Positions 39,501-50,995 of a DNA stretch of 64,000 nt are shown here, in pieces (position 1 is the first letter of the stretch; each line of letters starts with the position of its first letter). The DNA is from Lepturacanthus savala. Taxonomy: Eukaryota > Chordata > Actinopteri > Scombriformes > Trichiuridae. The position numbers and the translations under genes are program-made. Location: the NCBI GenBank assembly GCA_030544235.1, contig CM060461.1, forward strand, positions 7,137,449 to 7,201,448. The letters run 5' to 3'. Under the pieces are notes generated by a model. The model saw only the letters and a program-made list of their open reading frames with translations, did not search any database and was not told the DNA's origin.

Positions 39501-42500
39501 ACACCACTCGTTTCTTATCATTATTATTATTATTTTTTGCTTTTTCCTCGCTTGACTTGAGCCTTTCACAATTCATGAGCAGCAGAGTATGTGTGTGAGG
39601 TTCCGACAGTGTGAGGGTTTGTGACTGACTTCCAGGAACTTGGTCCCACCTGAAGAGAGCAGTTGAGGTCTCTGGAGAGTTTGATCAGCTCTTTTTCCAC
39701 AGACTGGCAGATGGGACAGCCGTCACCATGCAGGGCCACGCTGTTCACCAGCAGAAAGCTGCAGAGAGAAGGAGAATCTCAGTAAATCTGGCATGAAAAA
39801 CAGAAGAGAAACATATTATACACTTTTAACTCTGGATGCTAAAACAAAATTCGGTTAATTGCTACTTTGTGATCGTAAATTACACCATAACATAATTTAC
39901 AATTGGTGTTTTCTCATGCAGGCATTTGTACAAACGTGTTATAATAGTGCTGCAAATCATGTATGTACTTGATTTTTTTAATAAACAGAATTTATTGACA
40001 TTTTTACATTGATTTTATAAAATCAGGACTTCAACAGTTATGTGTGATTGTGTGGGGGTTTAATATACAGGTTCCAGGACCAATAAATTGTTATGGTACC
40101 AGCTATAAGGATCCTTAATCAAAACAAATAAAAATAAATAAATAAATAAAAAATAAATTAAAAGTTCTATTAGTTCATGTTTTTGGTTTACAATTTATTC
40201 TTTTTCACAGTAATCTAACTATGTAACTTTCAATTATTTCAGTAATTTCTGTCTATACTGGACCTACGTCTAATAACAAATGCTACAAGCACATCTATGG
40301 AAATGTTTGTTTTCCTGCTTTTTTTGTGCTTCAGCACATTTCTTCTGGTGCAGACTGACTCAGAGGATTAAACCTGTGACCTTCCAGCTTGCTGAGTCAC
40401 ATGTTTGCTTGACATCGTGTTGCATCCTCCTGTCACTCACTTGACTCCATTTTTGGTGACAATCCTGGTGGAGGAAGCGTTGAAGACCTTCTCAAAGCGC
40501 TGCAGCTTGAACCAGTCCATCCTGTAGAGAGACACTCATCAAGAAAAAAAAAAAACACTCGGAAAAAAAAAACTGCTGCACAGTCTGTCACGTCTGTCAC
40601 ATGCTGTTACATAAGAAGCTGTTCCATTCAATCTCTGCTGCAGTCCGACCAAAGCACATATGAGCCACAAACGACAGTAAAAAACTGAATAGACACTCAG
40701 TAATTTATCTGTTTCTTCCCCAGCAACAACCATTTCCAACAAAAAGAAACAGTGAATGCAACATCTCTGCAATATGCAACAGAAATCTAAATTTAGCGTA
40801 TATACTCCCTACAGGAGTGCTATATTCAATGGCTTTGCATTGTACCTTTGCTGCATTCAGGGTCTGAGCCAGCAACTGTAGAAGTGTTGGACAAGCCAAC
40901 AAAAAAACATATTATATAGACATATAGTTTCCAAATAGCAAGTCCCCTCCAAAAAAATGCCTTATTGACTAATGTTTAAGACACGATCATTGCTTTTTTC
41001 ATTAATATATTGGATCATTTTTAGCTCCATCTGAGCTAACGTCACAATTTTCCTTAGGAGGCAATTTAGTTTTTAGTGTAATTGCACAAACATTCATAAT
41101 AACCTTTCAGTATATTGTAATTAAATTGGTCTGGCATATCAACAGAATCCTGTGTCTCCCTATGGTTCCGTAAACCTGTAAATTGTGTTCTATATATATC
41201 TATGCTGTAAACAAGCGCACATCACAGTTCCACAGAAGTTTGATTACAGAGGAGCTGAAATGGTAGAAGGTCATAGTGAAAAAATGGCAATTCCACCATT
41301 GGCAACTAGTTTATTCAGATAAGCAAGCGAAAAAAAAGGAAGTCAGAGGAAGCCAAAAAAGGAACCTAAGAGAGGGTTCGACAAAAAAGGTGCCAAACGT
41401 GTAAATCTTGGTTCAGCATTTGAGACGTCGATAGAACTGCTGTGAATTCCTGAGTCAGAGCTCTCCAGGACTGGTAAACTGATAATTTCTTTTGTTTCCT
41501 GTCAGATTTAAATGTGTTGCAACATTAGTGTATGTTTTGAAAGGTTACTTAGGTTAAATTACCATGAAAATTGATGCTTTATGGCTTTCCTGACTGTTGT
41601 TATGAGATTAGCATTATGCTAACTGTGAACAAATACCCCCCTGTGTTCATTTGTTTTTTGTTGTTGTAACTTAGTAGATTGCTAGGTTGTTTATGAGACA
41701 GTGATTTGTAGTTGTGTTCTTGCTAGCTTGCTGGTGCACAGCAGGCAGAGCATTAGTGCTGAGTGTAGCTACGGAGGAGAAATGCGGAAAGGACAGGGGA
41801 GTGGAGTTGCTGGAGTTTAGTGGCTGATTTTCAAATTTGCATGGCCCAGATTAAGTGTTCATAGTTAACAGAAATATGCAACCTTTTATTAGTAGTTGTG
41901 AGTTTAATTTGTGTTCAGCCAAAACCTTCGTAACAGACATATCTAAATCAGGGTTTTCATCCTTCTGTATTTTGAGGCCGGCAAACTTTTGTGAAACAAT
42001 ATCCGAGGATCATCTTCTCAAATAAATGAGAAAAAAACAGGACAAAAAATATAAATATGGGTTATGCCAGAATTGGCTGTAATGACCAAAGTAAATATTC
42101 TGTTGACCCTCAGCAAGACACTCGGGCTCGCTTCTGGGAAATAATGAGATCAAGTTGTAGTGGGATGGGTGATAGACTGTCACACAGTATAGCATTCATA
42201 GTTGCGTTTGTCCTTTGCCTTTGACTTTGTGAAAGTCATAATGGAAAATCCTGACTCACATAAATATGTGGTAGAGAAAGGGAACAGAAATTTGATAGCC
42301 CATTTGACACAGAGGGATAATGACTGGAAGCCAGCATCCAGAATGAAGCACGGTCAACGCTGTGTGGGCTGAGGCTGATAATTCCATCAGTTCATTCACC
42401 ATCACAGTGGACAGAGCCATGTCTTCAGAAGCAGGATCCACAATGAAAAAGCTTGTCAAGTAACCTGCAAACTTTCACAACAACTGAGGCAAATGCTGAG

Positions 42501-45500
42501 TTATAGGTGAAAACGTTAAAACGTCTCTCCTTGACCCGTCTATTCCAACGAATACATTTTGTCTGAAGCCAAAAAAAACAAAACACTGCACTATGTCTGC
42601 ATTGCATTGATATATGGAGCTAATTTAACTGGTCACATATATCTGATAAGTAGGCTGGTTCTGCATAAAAGATACCATCAGTGAAATGCTCAGCGAGAGG
42701 GGAATTCCTGCTCTCCCAGAAGTGTTTGCATTTCTTTTCACAGTTCTAAAAGGTGCACGTCCTCTTGAAAGCCATTTTACTTCACTGTCGTACAAGAGCT
42801 ACAAAATGATCTACATCGTCATTCACACAGAGTTGCAAAACACCTTGAGTTGAGAGCATCTTTCATAATGTAGTTAACAGATCTACAGCCACGTTCACGA
42901 CTTCACGCTGTTCTGGTGACATCTGCTGTGTTGCTAGACTTCCCCCCGCCTAAGAAACACTGCATCTTCTTGGCATATGGCGCCCTCTCTTGGATCTGCT
43001 CGATGACACCACGATGTATTTCTGTCACTGATGCGGTGCCATCTGTGCAAACACCTGTAGCCAACAGTATTTCCAATCAAGACCTTTTTTCTGTGAAATA
43101 ATTATCGAGGCACATTACATTATCTGTCATCTGGGAAAGGCTTAACAAAATAGTGAAGATTACTGTCCCTGCAGTATCTTACAACAATAAAACAGCATTG
43201 CTAATGTCAATCGACTCGTCCAGATGTGAAGTATGGGCTTGCCTTTTGGCAATGTCATCACTCAACAATTCTTCTGCTCATGGTGTCACTGAGGAGTCAT
43301 ATTGAATGAATTATTGTTGCAGCTGCCTCTCCCAGTAACTCTCAGAACATATCCTGGACAACAATGATATCTTTGATGAGTTCCAGTCTGATTTTTGTCT
43401 GAGGCATAGCACTGAAACGCCTCTTCTCAGGGTTTCAAATGGCATCCTTGCATGCATGCTGTTGCTGGGGCATATTCAGTTCTGTTGCTGATTGACCTAA
43501 GTGCAGCCTTTGACACTGTTGACCAGTTTTTCTGTGGCTATTGATGAATAAAGTGTCCCCATCTGTTCCGTTTCCTGTGGTGTTCCCCAGGGTTCAATCC
43601 TTGGTCCTATTCTGTTCTACCCTTTTTTCATATCATTGTTATGCAGATGATACAAAGCTGTACCATTCTCTTAAAGCAAATTACCTCACTATAGTCTCTA
43701 CCTTGCAAGACTGCTTAACTACAATCAAAGACTGGTTGTCATTAAATTTCCTCTGGCTTAACCCTGATGATTTAAAAAAGCAATTATGAGAGCATTTATG
43801 ATAAAATACAACATTGTATTGGTCCTTGACTCTTTTAGCAGCAAATGTTAAGCAAGCCTCCAAAAAGCTATTTTTAGACAACACATGGAATTTGAATAGC
43901 ATGTAAAAAAAAGGTTGTTTGAACCTGTTTGTTTTAACTTAGAAACATTTCCTAAATCCAACCTGTATTATCATTTTAAGACCTAGAACAAAATAATGTA
44001 GTCTTTTGTCTCTGTTTGGTCGAAAATGAGTCTAATAAACAAGACATAGAATATCACACATTCTACCAGCATTGTACACTGGTTTTTACACATTTATTAA
44101 AAAATGATGGCAGAGTTGATTTTCAATTTTTTTAATGACTAATAAAGCCCTGCACTTTTACATTTCTTTGGCTTCTAAACACATGATTTATGTTAGTGTC
44201 TTTGGAGCTTTGATGGTTTTAGCTATTTTCAGTATTTCAGCAAAGGGTTTCTGCTCAGGATCTCTGCTTGCCATTATGAATCCATATATTCATCACATCA
44301 TATTTCCTCAACAATTTCTGATAAAAGCTTTGGAGCTTTTATCGGCACAGGATCATCTCCAACATCGTATTTGAGTTCCAAAAATGATCCATTTTAGTGG
44401 CGAACCACGTTTTTCTGAAGTCATTGAAATTATGCATTTAATTTAACATTTTTTATTTAGGCTGTGAATTCTTGAGCACATTTAGATAAAAATAAATAGC
44501 TTTGTGAATTATCAAAATTGAATCATCTGGCCATACTGCTCCCTCCGTGGCCCATTAAAAGTCGCTCTGAGGCACTGGCTGGGAATGGCTGATTTAATGG
44601 GGCAGAAAACATCTAAAAACTGTTAATTACCATCTCGGGTGTTTGCCCTCCCTCTTTTATACTTATTGTTTGTCATGTTTGTATTGTTTTGTTTTCTCTT
44701 TGATCATATTGTCAGCTATTTTTTTTAATAATTTGAAATAATTAATTAAACTGATACCATCCAAACATGTTTTGCAAGCAGAAAGGGCTGATGGTATGAC
44801 ACTATAAATATTCATGTATAACACTACAGACATTCACATATGACACAATAGTTGTTCATGTATGACAGGTAGGTAGGTTCAGGTAGGTTGATCCCTACAG
44901 TTGTATGGTAAATTGAATGCATTTGTATAGCACCTTTCTAGAGTTTCGACTTTGACCAATACAAAGTGCTTTGTATTCATTTATGTTCTTTATGTTAAAT
45001 CACGCATTCACACACATTCATAGCCTGATGTACACACTGTACCATTCACTCTTTAGAATGTGATCTAATCATTCACACACATTCACAGCAGTTTGAGATT
45101 AAGTATCTTGCGTAATGACTCTTTGACATGTGGACTGGATTCAACCACAGCTGCCTGTGCTGTTTTCAGGGTGAAGAATATACAGAACATTCAAATCTAA
45201 AAACAAAAAGCAAAGAAACATCACGAATAACTATTTCTGATTAGTAATTTATCTGGAATTACATTTAGTGAAAGGCACTTATTGACTTGGACTTCATTAA
45301 TTTGTCCCAGCTTTGTTTTCTATTATTGTTACATAGTTTTTCCTATAAAATGTAAAATTCTAAGATGTTGACTGCAATTATATTAGAATAAACCTTTAAA
45401 AGTCACTAATTAGTTTGGAACAGGGGAATGTAAGTTCTTCCTCAGGTCTTTAAATAAGAAAGCTGGTGAAAGCTTATTAGGGTCTTATTGTCAACAAACA

Positions 45501-48500
45501 ACACAAAAGGACAAAACAAACCTTATCGTGCTCTGAGCACATTTGTTTCTACTTAAAACAAAAATCTTTCAAATTGTGTCCCAAATATGTAGTTTCACAA
45601 AAAAAAAAACAAAAAAAACTCAGTTACTATCTGAAACATCTGGCAAACAAACTTACACTGTAAAATTTTGCTGTGAAATCTGCAGTTATTTATGTATTAA
45701 ACACAGTAACGTTACTGTAAATCATTATTACAGTAGATTACTATATGTTTTACAATAAATCAATAAGTGGAAGTACTAATGTAGGAAGTCACAGAAGTGA
45801 AGAATTACTGTAGTAAATCACAGAAGTCAAAATATAATATAATTATCATAATATGGGTAAAACCTAAATACAACTGAAATCACAGTATTTATGTTTTCAG
45901 TATTATTATTTTTTACAGTAAATACATAATACTGTGAACAGAAGTCCAGTACTTCTACTGTAAAAAATAAAGTACTTACAGTAACTCTGGATAATTTCTG
46001 CCAGTTAGGTATTTAAATTTTAAGGTAATGGTTTTAACTGAGAGGAAAGGGAGAGGGAAGAGGAAATAATGCATCTGTAAGGGATAATTTTAAAGCAGAA
46101 GAGTCTGATGTTCCTGGTGTGAACTATAGTGTCCATGTTTATGATTTATGTGACTGAAGACAACATGTCAGTGTAACAGTTTGTCTCACTGATGTGTTTG
46201 ATTAGGTTTCAGCTACACAGATGATAATTTTAGGTTCATTTCCTTTTGGTCTTTTTGTGAGATTGCTGCAAATTATCCTCTTTTTAACACCCTGAATTTG
46301 TCATGATAATAGATATGAACTCAGATATAATCAGCCCCGCTCAGTAAAATGCAGACTTTGTCCCTCTGAACACAAGAAATGACGTCTGTTATCAGCTCTT
46401 TCTATAAGTAGGACAGTGAATCATTCATAACACTAAAATAAGACACCATGGGGAGGTGTTCTAAGGTCTGTTTGTGATGAATTGTGAAATCCAAATCATG
46501 AATCTTACTCAGCTCCTCATATCAGAACACCAATCACCCTCGCAGGGGGAAGATGAAAGGTTAATTAATGAAACAGTGAAACAATAAGGTTGTAAAGAGT
46601 GTGTCCTTACTCGTAATGGAACCCGATGTCATGATTTCCAACCAGCACGACGAGTTCTGTGTCGGCAGAGTGCCTGAACATCCTGTGGAAGCGGCGCACG
46701 TCGTCCTCCCAGTGCTGCAGAGGGGAACAACACAAACACACACGGCTGAGGTTTCCGTATCAGCTCCTTAATAAGGAAAAGTCCCCCGGGAGGCCCGCGG
46801 GAGTTAATGGGATCACCCCACAGCCCCCATGGGACATGCAGACAGGCAGCTTTGATTCAGTCTCCAGATTCAATTCTGCACTTGCTGGGGCCAAAACAGC
46901 ACACTGGAGACCATTAATTACATCAGAGCTGTGGGTTTACATGGTGTTGTCCATACTAATGTGTCTCCCAATGACTCCCCAGATGCTGCTTTCAATTAGC
47001 GCAGAAACAATTGGTAGAGAGAAAGAACACCAGTTGTCTTTGAATCAATCGTTTATTTGTCTGTTTTATATCACTGCAAAGTAAATATATTTGTCTTTCG
47101 GACATTTTTCCAGGATAATTATAGAGCTTAGAACTATTGGGTTTTTCAAACATTTATTCATTCGAAAGAAAATTAAATGGTTCTAATTATTTTTTTAAAA
47201 AATGAATCATCTTTTTAATCATTTATCTATCTTACACCATTAAGATCTGCTTTTTTAAAAAATATATATATAATTAAAATATATTTGGGTTTTGGACTGT
47301 AGATGAGACAAAACAGGCAATATTAAATGATTGAATATTTATCAACACTATTAGGCAAATTGTTTTTGAACATATCAAACAATTTATTTAAAAAGAAATC
47401 ATTAGTTGTGGATACAATGCTTCTTCTAATTAAAGGCTTTGAATCTTCTCAGAGAAAGCCTGTAACAATAAACCAATTAGTAGCTGAAAAATACTTTAAA
47501 GTCAATGAATCATTAAGGAGAAAAAACTATTTGATGGTTTGAAGATCTAAAATTGGAGGTTTAACTCCTTTTCTCTTTATATAATTTTCAGCCTTGAATA
47601 TCTCTTATTGGACTTTTGTTTGGACCAAAATACGGCTGTAATGACAAGTTTTAGTTTTTATATAAAAAAAAAAAATAATTTTACTTTCCGTGTTGTTTCT
47701 TGTCACATCCACAGCTTTGATTAAATAACGGAATCAGACAATAGAAATTATGGAATACACATTAACAGCGAATGACAAGCTTAGTGTGTGCGCAGGCTTT
47801 TTTATTTCTCTCTTTTCTGAGGTGCGCTTGCGTAACACTTCCTCCGTCTTTGTGTCTAACTTGATGGATCCTTTTTGACGATCCAGGAATAGACAGAATT
47901 CCCATGGGATTTTCCCAAATGAGGGATGCAGCATGGAGGCTGAGAGGATGGAGGCTGCAGCTACAGCTGCTACAGCTGCTGTTCATGTTTTTTTTTTCTG
48001 CCCCCCCCCAAAAAAATCCTGCAGCCTCTCGGGCCCGATGGGCACGACCGAGACCAAGACTCTGCTGCTGGTGACCGGGGATCGAGCCCCGAGCCCTGCG
48101 GCCACTGTTGTCTCACAAGCATCATCATCCTCATCTTCATCACCAGTGTGCAGACAAAGCGAGTGGAAGGAGAGAGAAAAAAAAAGAGAGAGGGAGCTTT
48201 ACCTTCTGGGAGCTCCACTTGCCTTCGTCGAAGATGTCCCCGAGAATAAAGACTATTTCGGGCCTGAGCAGCCACAGAGCGGTCTGGAACGCTCTCTCCA
48301 TCTGCCATTCCCTGTGCGTTTGGACACAACAAGTCGGTCAACGGCGCTGCTGCTGTTTACAAATCACTGGAGCCCGGTGCATGGACGGACGGATGGACGG
48401 ATAGGTGGATGGATGATGGATGGATGGAGGGGTGGTGGTGGTGGTGGGCTGTTTAGGAATGGAATGCTTTACCTCCTCAGTTTGTCGAACCAGTGTCCCC

Positions 48501-48729
48501 CGACGGCTCCGAGGAGGTGCGTGTCGGACAGCACCATAGCGCGGACCGCCGGGTCCACCGGGCGGCCGTCGATGCCCTCCCCGCCGCCGCCGCGTGCATG
48601 GCTGATCTTCGGCCAGGCGCACTTGAGGATGGTCGGGAAGTAGATGAGATACTCGCAGAAGAAGAAGGCGCCGCCGACCACGAGAATCAGCAGCAGCGCT
48701 GCCAGCCACCTGACGCTGAACCTCGGCAT
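36343..48729 (-). CDS. mppe1: Metallophosphoesterase 1 / PGAP5 (complete, nine exons)
   Basis: Seen: exons in transcription order 48729-48473, 48311-48203, 46714-46611, 40521-40441, 39758-39650, 39300-39226, 38054-37932, 37732-37592 and 36528-36343. All are GT-AG with continuous phase, giving 394 residues (human about 396). There is an N-terminal hydrophobic segment (about residues 9-33) and a C-terminal one (about 352-376). Calcineurin-like metallophosphatase motifs in order are SDTH (Asp69, His71), GDIFDEG (110-116), GNHD (148-151), HYPLY (His246) and GHTH (299-302). The protein ends KHKSL, a KxKxx ER-retrieval signal. Family knowledge: PGAP5 removes ethanolamine phosphate from the second mannose of GPI anchors near ER exit sites, helping ER-to-Golgi export of GPI proteins. 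The Met before PRFSVRW is chosen because the hydrophobic segment follows directly; an in-frame Met 14 codons upstream (48771) is possible. Confidence 0.95.
36570..36720 (+). mobile_element. hAT-type MITE end in mppe1 intron 8
   Basis: Begins CAGTGGTTCTCAACCTTTTT, a typical hAT terminal sequence, and contains GTGGTTCTCAAAGTGGGGTC with G-rich GGGGACCCCC text known from widespread vertebrate hAT-derived repeats. The right end is not delimited; it may reach about 37.1 kb. Confidence 0.65.
37592..37732 (-). CDS. mppe1: mppe1 exon 8
   Basis: 141 bp encoding LLQWFKPRLILSGHTHSGCE and ISVPSFSWRNRNNPSF. GHTH is the last metal-binding motif; SFSWRNRNNPSF matches human closely. Confidence 0.96.
37932..38054 (-). 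CDS. mppe1: mppe1 exon 7
   Basis: 123 bp encoding HYPLYRVSDASCTGQDA and REKYDVLSREASQR. Its first His is a conserved metal ligand of the fold. Confidence 0.95.
38200..38430 (+). repeat. Teleost ATTAATCG-type dispersed repeat, copy in an mppe1 intron
   Basis: GAAAATTAACAGTCAGTTTG followed by TATATTTGGGTTTTGGACTG identifies the family. Lies in the intron between mppe1 exons 6 and 7. Confidence 0.5.
39226..39300 (-). CDS. mppe1: mppe1 exon 6
   Basis: 75 bp, 25 codons, phase 0 at both ends. Encodes a poorly conserved Ser/Pro-rich linker ending YPPTPPIMLQ, just before the conserved HYPLY. Being a symmetric exon, it could be skipped without a frameshift. Confidence 0.88.
39650..39758 (-). CDS. 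mppe1: mppe1 exon 5
   Basis: 109 bp encoding FLLVNSVALHGDGCPICQ and SVEKELIKLSRDLNCSLQ, matching the human VNSVALNGDGC region with its conserved cysteines. Confidence 0.94.
40441..40521 (-). CDS. mppe1: mppe1 exon 4
   Basis: 81 bp encoding MDWFKLQRFEKVFN and ASSTRIVTKNGV, with split codons at both ends (Glu and Asn). It follows the largest intron (40522-46610). Confidence 0.94.
41990..43290 (-). pseudogene. Decayed hAT-superfamily transposase
   Basis: Minus-strand conceptual translation in broken frames gives hAT (ZBED5/FAM200-like) signatures in order: LDESIDISN, then GVCTDGTASVTEIHRGVIE, then VNYIMKDALNSRCFATLCE. Numerous stops and frameshifts show it is dead. It lies within the largest mppe1 intron, on the same strand as mppe1. 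The 3' limit is uncertain. Confidence 0.75.
43355..43790 (+). pseudogene. Non-LTR retrotransposon reverse-transcriptase fragment
   Basis: Plus-strand translation across frameshifts gives FDEFQSDFCLRHSTETPLLR, LLLIDLSAAFDTVDQ, CGVPQGSILGPILFY and CYADDTKLY: successive RT fingers, the FDTVD block, the PQGS block and the catalytic YADD. It ends soon after LNFLWLN. The style resembles fish CR1/Rex1- or L2-type LINEs; the clade is an inference. Confidence 0.85.
44895..45180 (+). repeat. Teleost dispersed repeat (GGTAAATTGAATGCATTTGT type)
   Basis: ATTTGTATAGCACCTTTCTA, TACAAAGTGCTTTGTATTC, CATTCACACACATTCA and TAAGTATCTTGCGTAATGAC follow the order of a well-known fish repeat. Diverged copy in the largest mppe1 intron. 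Confidence 0.6.
45680..45990. repeat. TACTGTAAA-rich dispersed repeat
   Basis: Many TACTGTAA/TTACAGTA words in both orientations over 300 bp, suggestive of a palindromic MITE. A related texture is seen at 26020-26420. Confidence 0.4.
46611..46714 (-). CDS. mppe1: mppe1 exon 3
   Basis: 104 bp encoding HWEDDVRRFHRMFRHS and LVVLVGNHDIGFHY. GNHD is the third metallophosphatase motif (metal-binding Asn, catalytic His). Confidence 0.95.
47120..47320 (+). repeat. Teleost ATTAATCG-type dispersed repeat, copy in an mppe1 intron
   Basis: Contains ATATATTTGGGTTTTGGACT followed by GACAAAACAGGCAATATTAA, the diagnostic middle section of the family. Confidence 0.5.
48203..48311 (-). CDS. mppe1: mppe1 exon 2
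   Basis: 109 bp encoding EWQMERAFQTALWLLRPE, IVFILGDIFDEGKW and SSQK. GDxxDxG provides a bridging-metal Asp. Separated from exon 1 by a 161-bp intron. Confidence 0.94.
48380..48446. repeat. (GGAC/GGAT)n and (GGT)n in mppe1 intron 1
   Basis: Tetranucleotide GGAC/GGAT repeat followed by GGT repeats, filling nearly half of the 161-bp first intron of mppe1 and ending about 25 bp from the exon 1 donor. Confidence 0.85.
48473..48729 (-). CDS. mppe1: mppe1 exon 1
   Basis: Start codon at 48729-48727. Encodes the signal-anchor segment (ALLLILVVGGAFFFCEYLIY), a Gly-rich low-complexity spacer and the first metal-binding motif VLSDTHLLG. Donor gtaaag. High GC, probably part of a promoter-associated CpG-rich region. 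Confidence 0.93.
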
Positions 48730-49100
48730 TTCTCCGTTATTCGGTGTTCGGGATGCCCAGCAGTGGCGCACTGGCGGTGATGGAGCGGTCCATGAGGCAT
48801 CTTCTCCTCTTCCAGACCCGGGTGTTCAGCTCTGGAGCTGGATGCTGCTCATGACAAGTCGCCGTGAGAGAAACAGCCCCGGACGCGCTACTTCTGGTTC
48901 ACTATGTGCGGAATAAAAAAGTTAAAAGGTGTCCCCCCCTGCTTCAGGAGAAAGAGGCAGCCAGCGAGCGAAGGTCAGCAGCTGTATTTTGTGCTCAGCT
49001 CCTAACAGTCAAGCTGGAATCTACACTTCCGGTCGCTTTCCTACAAAATAAAACCACAAACACAAGGTATCACTACCCAGGATGTGTTGAAGTGGCGGAT
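48730..49100 (-). promoter_or_regulatory. mppe1: Probable mppe1 promoter / 5' UTR
   Basis: CpG-richer than the surroundings, immediately upstream of the mppe1 start. Contains an ETS/GABPA-type motif (ACTTCCGG on + at 49025-49032). No TATA box is evident, consistent with a housekeeping promoter. Transcription start not determined. Confidence 0.45.
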
Positions 49101-50166
49101 CCTTTACTTCAGTTAAAGTACAGATGGGGGGAATTCTCCAACTATCAAAGAATTAGTCTCCCAGGCAGAAATAAGTAAAAAAAAACAACACAAAATATTA
49201 TGATAGATCAATTACTATTTTTATTATATAAAATGTGGTTTTATATTGAGTGTTTTTGCTTTATGCCCATTGTCCCTTGGCCAGGTTTGGGCTCCCAGTC
49301 AGTATCTATACGGTGGAAAAACATACTACTGAATTAAAAATGTAAAATAATAGTATCAGCAAAATGCACTCATCAAAAGTAAAAGTAGGCCTACTTATTG
49401 TTAATGTTATAAATATAACGGTTCATGGGACAATGTCAAAACTTGGCACCAGATAGTTTAATTCTTTTAAAAAGGTTTATTAAAATATTATTTCATATTG
49501 TAGTTGGATTAAATATTTTAAATTATTTTTCGGTTGCACCATTAGACATTTCATGTCAAAAAATCTCACATTCTGTGTGATTTTTGTAAAGATAATGGTA
49601 CAAATGGACAAAATGTACATTTTGAGAGACCTGATGAACACTTTTACAACTCTATTTTGAAAGTTTTTGACTTTCTCATCTTGCAAATCACTATTTGTCA
49701 CTGACCCTCTTAAAGACCCTCAAAGATCCTCTAAACTTAAAAGCAGAGTACTTGGATACATCATGCTGGAAAAACCAATTAAAACATTCTAAAGATGAAT
49801 TAGACTGAAACAAGTGAAATCAACACAAATCCTAAGTGTTTTAAATAGCGTCAAGTAGGTTAAATATTTAATTACTAGTACAGTTAATAAATATATATTA
49901 ATAAATAAATATAAATAATTATTTATATCCTCTGTATGTATTTATGTATAAAATCACTTCAAAATAGTTGTAGAGAGAAAAAATAGTCATTAAATAAGCC
50001 AAAACATGGATTTATTACTATGTTATATAATCATTTCTGATAAAACCTGAGAAACATTACATGAAAGAACCAGAATCTTTAAAAATAAATATATTTATTT
50101 GGGCTCTTACTTTTTTTTTTTAATTTACATAGTACCACATATTCTCCTGAAGTGGCTACAGTAACT

Positions 50167-50169
<3 letters not shown>

Positions 50170-50212
<43 letters not shown>
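50170..50212. repeat. (CT)n microsatellite
   Basis: About 43 bp of CT repeat in the mppe1-ctsz spacer. Confidence 0.95.
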
Positions 50213-50215
<3 letters not shown>

Positions 50216-50953
50216 GGTGTCTCTCTCTCAAACATCTGCAGCTTGACTGCCAGATTGTGTGAGTGACCAGTGGAGAGAAAGGGAGGAAACTTTTCTCATT
50301 CTAAGTGGACAGATACCTGTTAAACTGGTTGGTTGCCATATGTTTTGCAGTGTCGTCAGTGGTTTGCGTAGCAGGAATTTTACAACCTTCAGGTCTGCCC
50401 GTTGTCCCCTGAACACAAAGGAAACCGATGAATAACAGGAGGACTGATGGAAGGGACGGGCATCTTTACTTTTTTACCCGGGTGATTGGTTTGTGGTCAT
50501 GACTCTACTTCACTCCAGATGTTCAGCCTGGCTTTGTTCCAGACAACACACTGTGGGCTTCATGTAATTTCTCTTTTCCCATTTCTCTTCAGATTCAAAC
50601 CACACTTACAAAATGCACATTCATCTGAATTAACAAAGCTGCCGTGCATGACTCCTCACTGTTCTGGGGTGTAAGAAAGTGTTTGAGAGATTCACAGAAC
50701 AGCAGTAAAACTACACCACAGAGTCAAATTTCTAATTTAGAGCTACTCATTTATAACTACGCAGAAACACAATACACTCCTTTATGCTACAAATCCTGCT
50801 TTAACTCACTGCCAGGGTCCTAGCTGCTGATGAGAACAATGAGGTCATGTCCTCACTCTGTTTCCTGGGAATTTGGGAGTTTTAGTAAACGTGGGGCAGT
50901 TTACAATCTTTAGGTATGAATTTACATTTATTAAGATGCTTTGTATTTATACA

Positions 50954-50954
<1 letters not shown>

Positions 50955-50994
<40 letters not shown>
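50955..50994. repeat. (AT)n microsatellite
   Basis: About 40 bp of TA repeat in the mppe1-ctsz spacer. Confidence 0.94.

Positions 50995-50995
<1 letters not shown>

Larger units (their letters stand above)
40522..46610. other. mppe1: Largest mppe1 intron (intron 3, 6.1 kb)
   Basis: Holds the hAT fossil, the LINE RT fossil and two dispersed repeats listed separately. The rest is AT-rich with nothing recognised. Confidence 0.65.

Noticed and set aside
42975..42992. CTCF-like GGCGCCCTCTCTTGG
   Set aside because: It falls inside the hAT transposase fossil and encodes part of its former reading frame (QERAPYA), so the match is probably incidental.
47933..48643. 236-codon plus-strand frame
   Set aside because: Antisense to mppe1 exons 1-2 and their GC-rich surroundings. 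The minus-strand exons have homology and splice sites; this frame has none.
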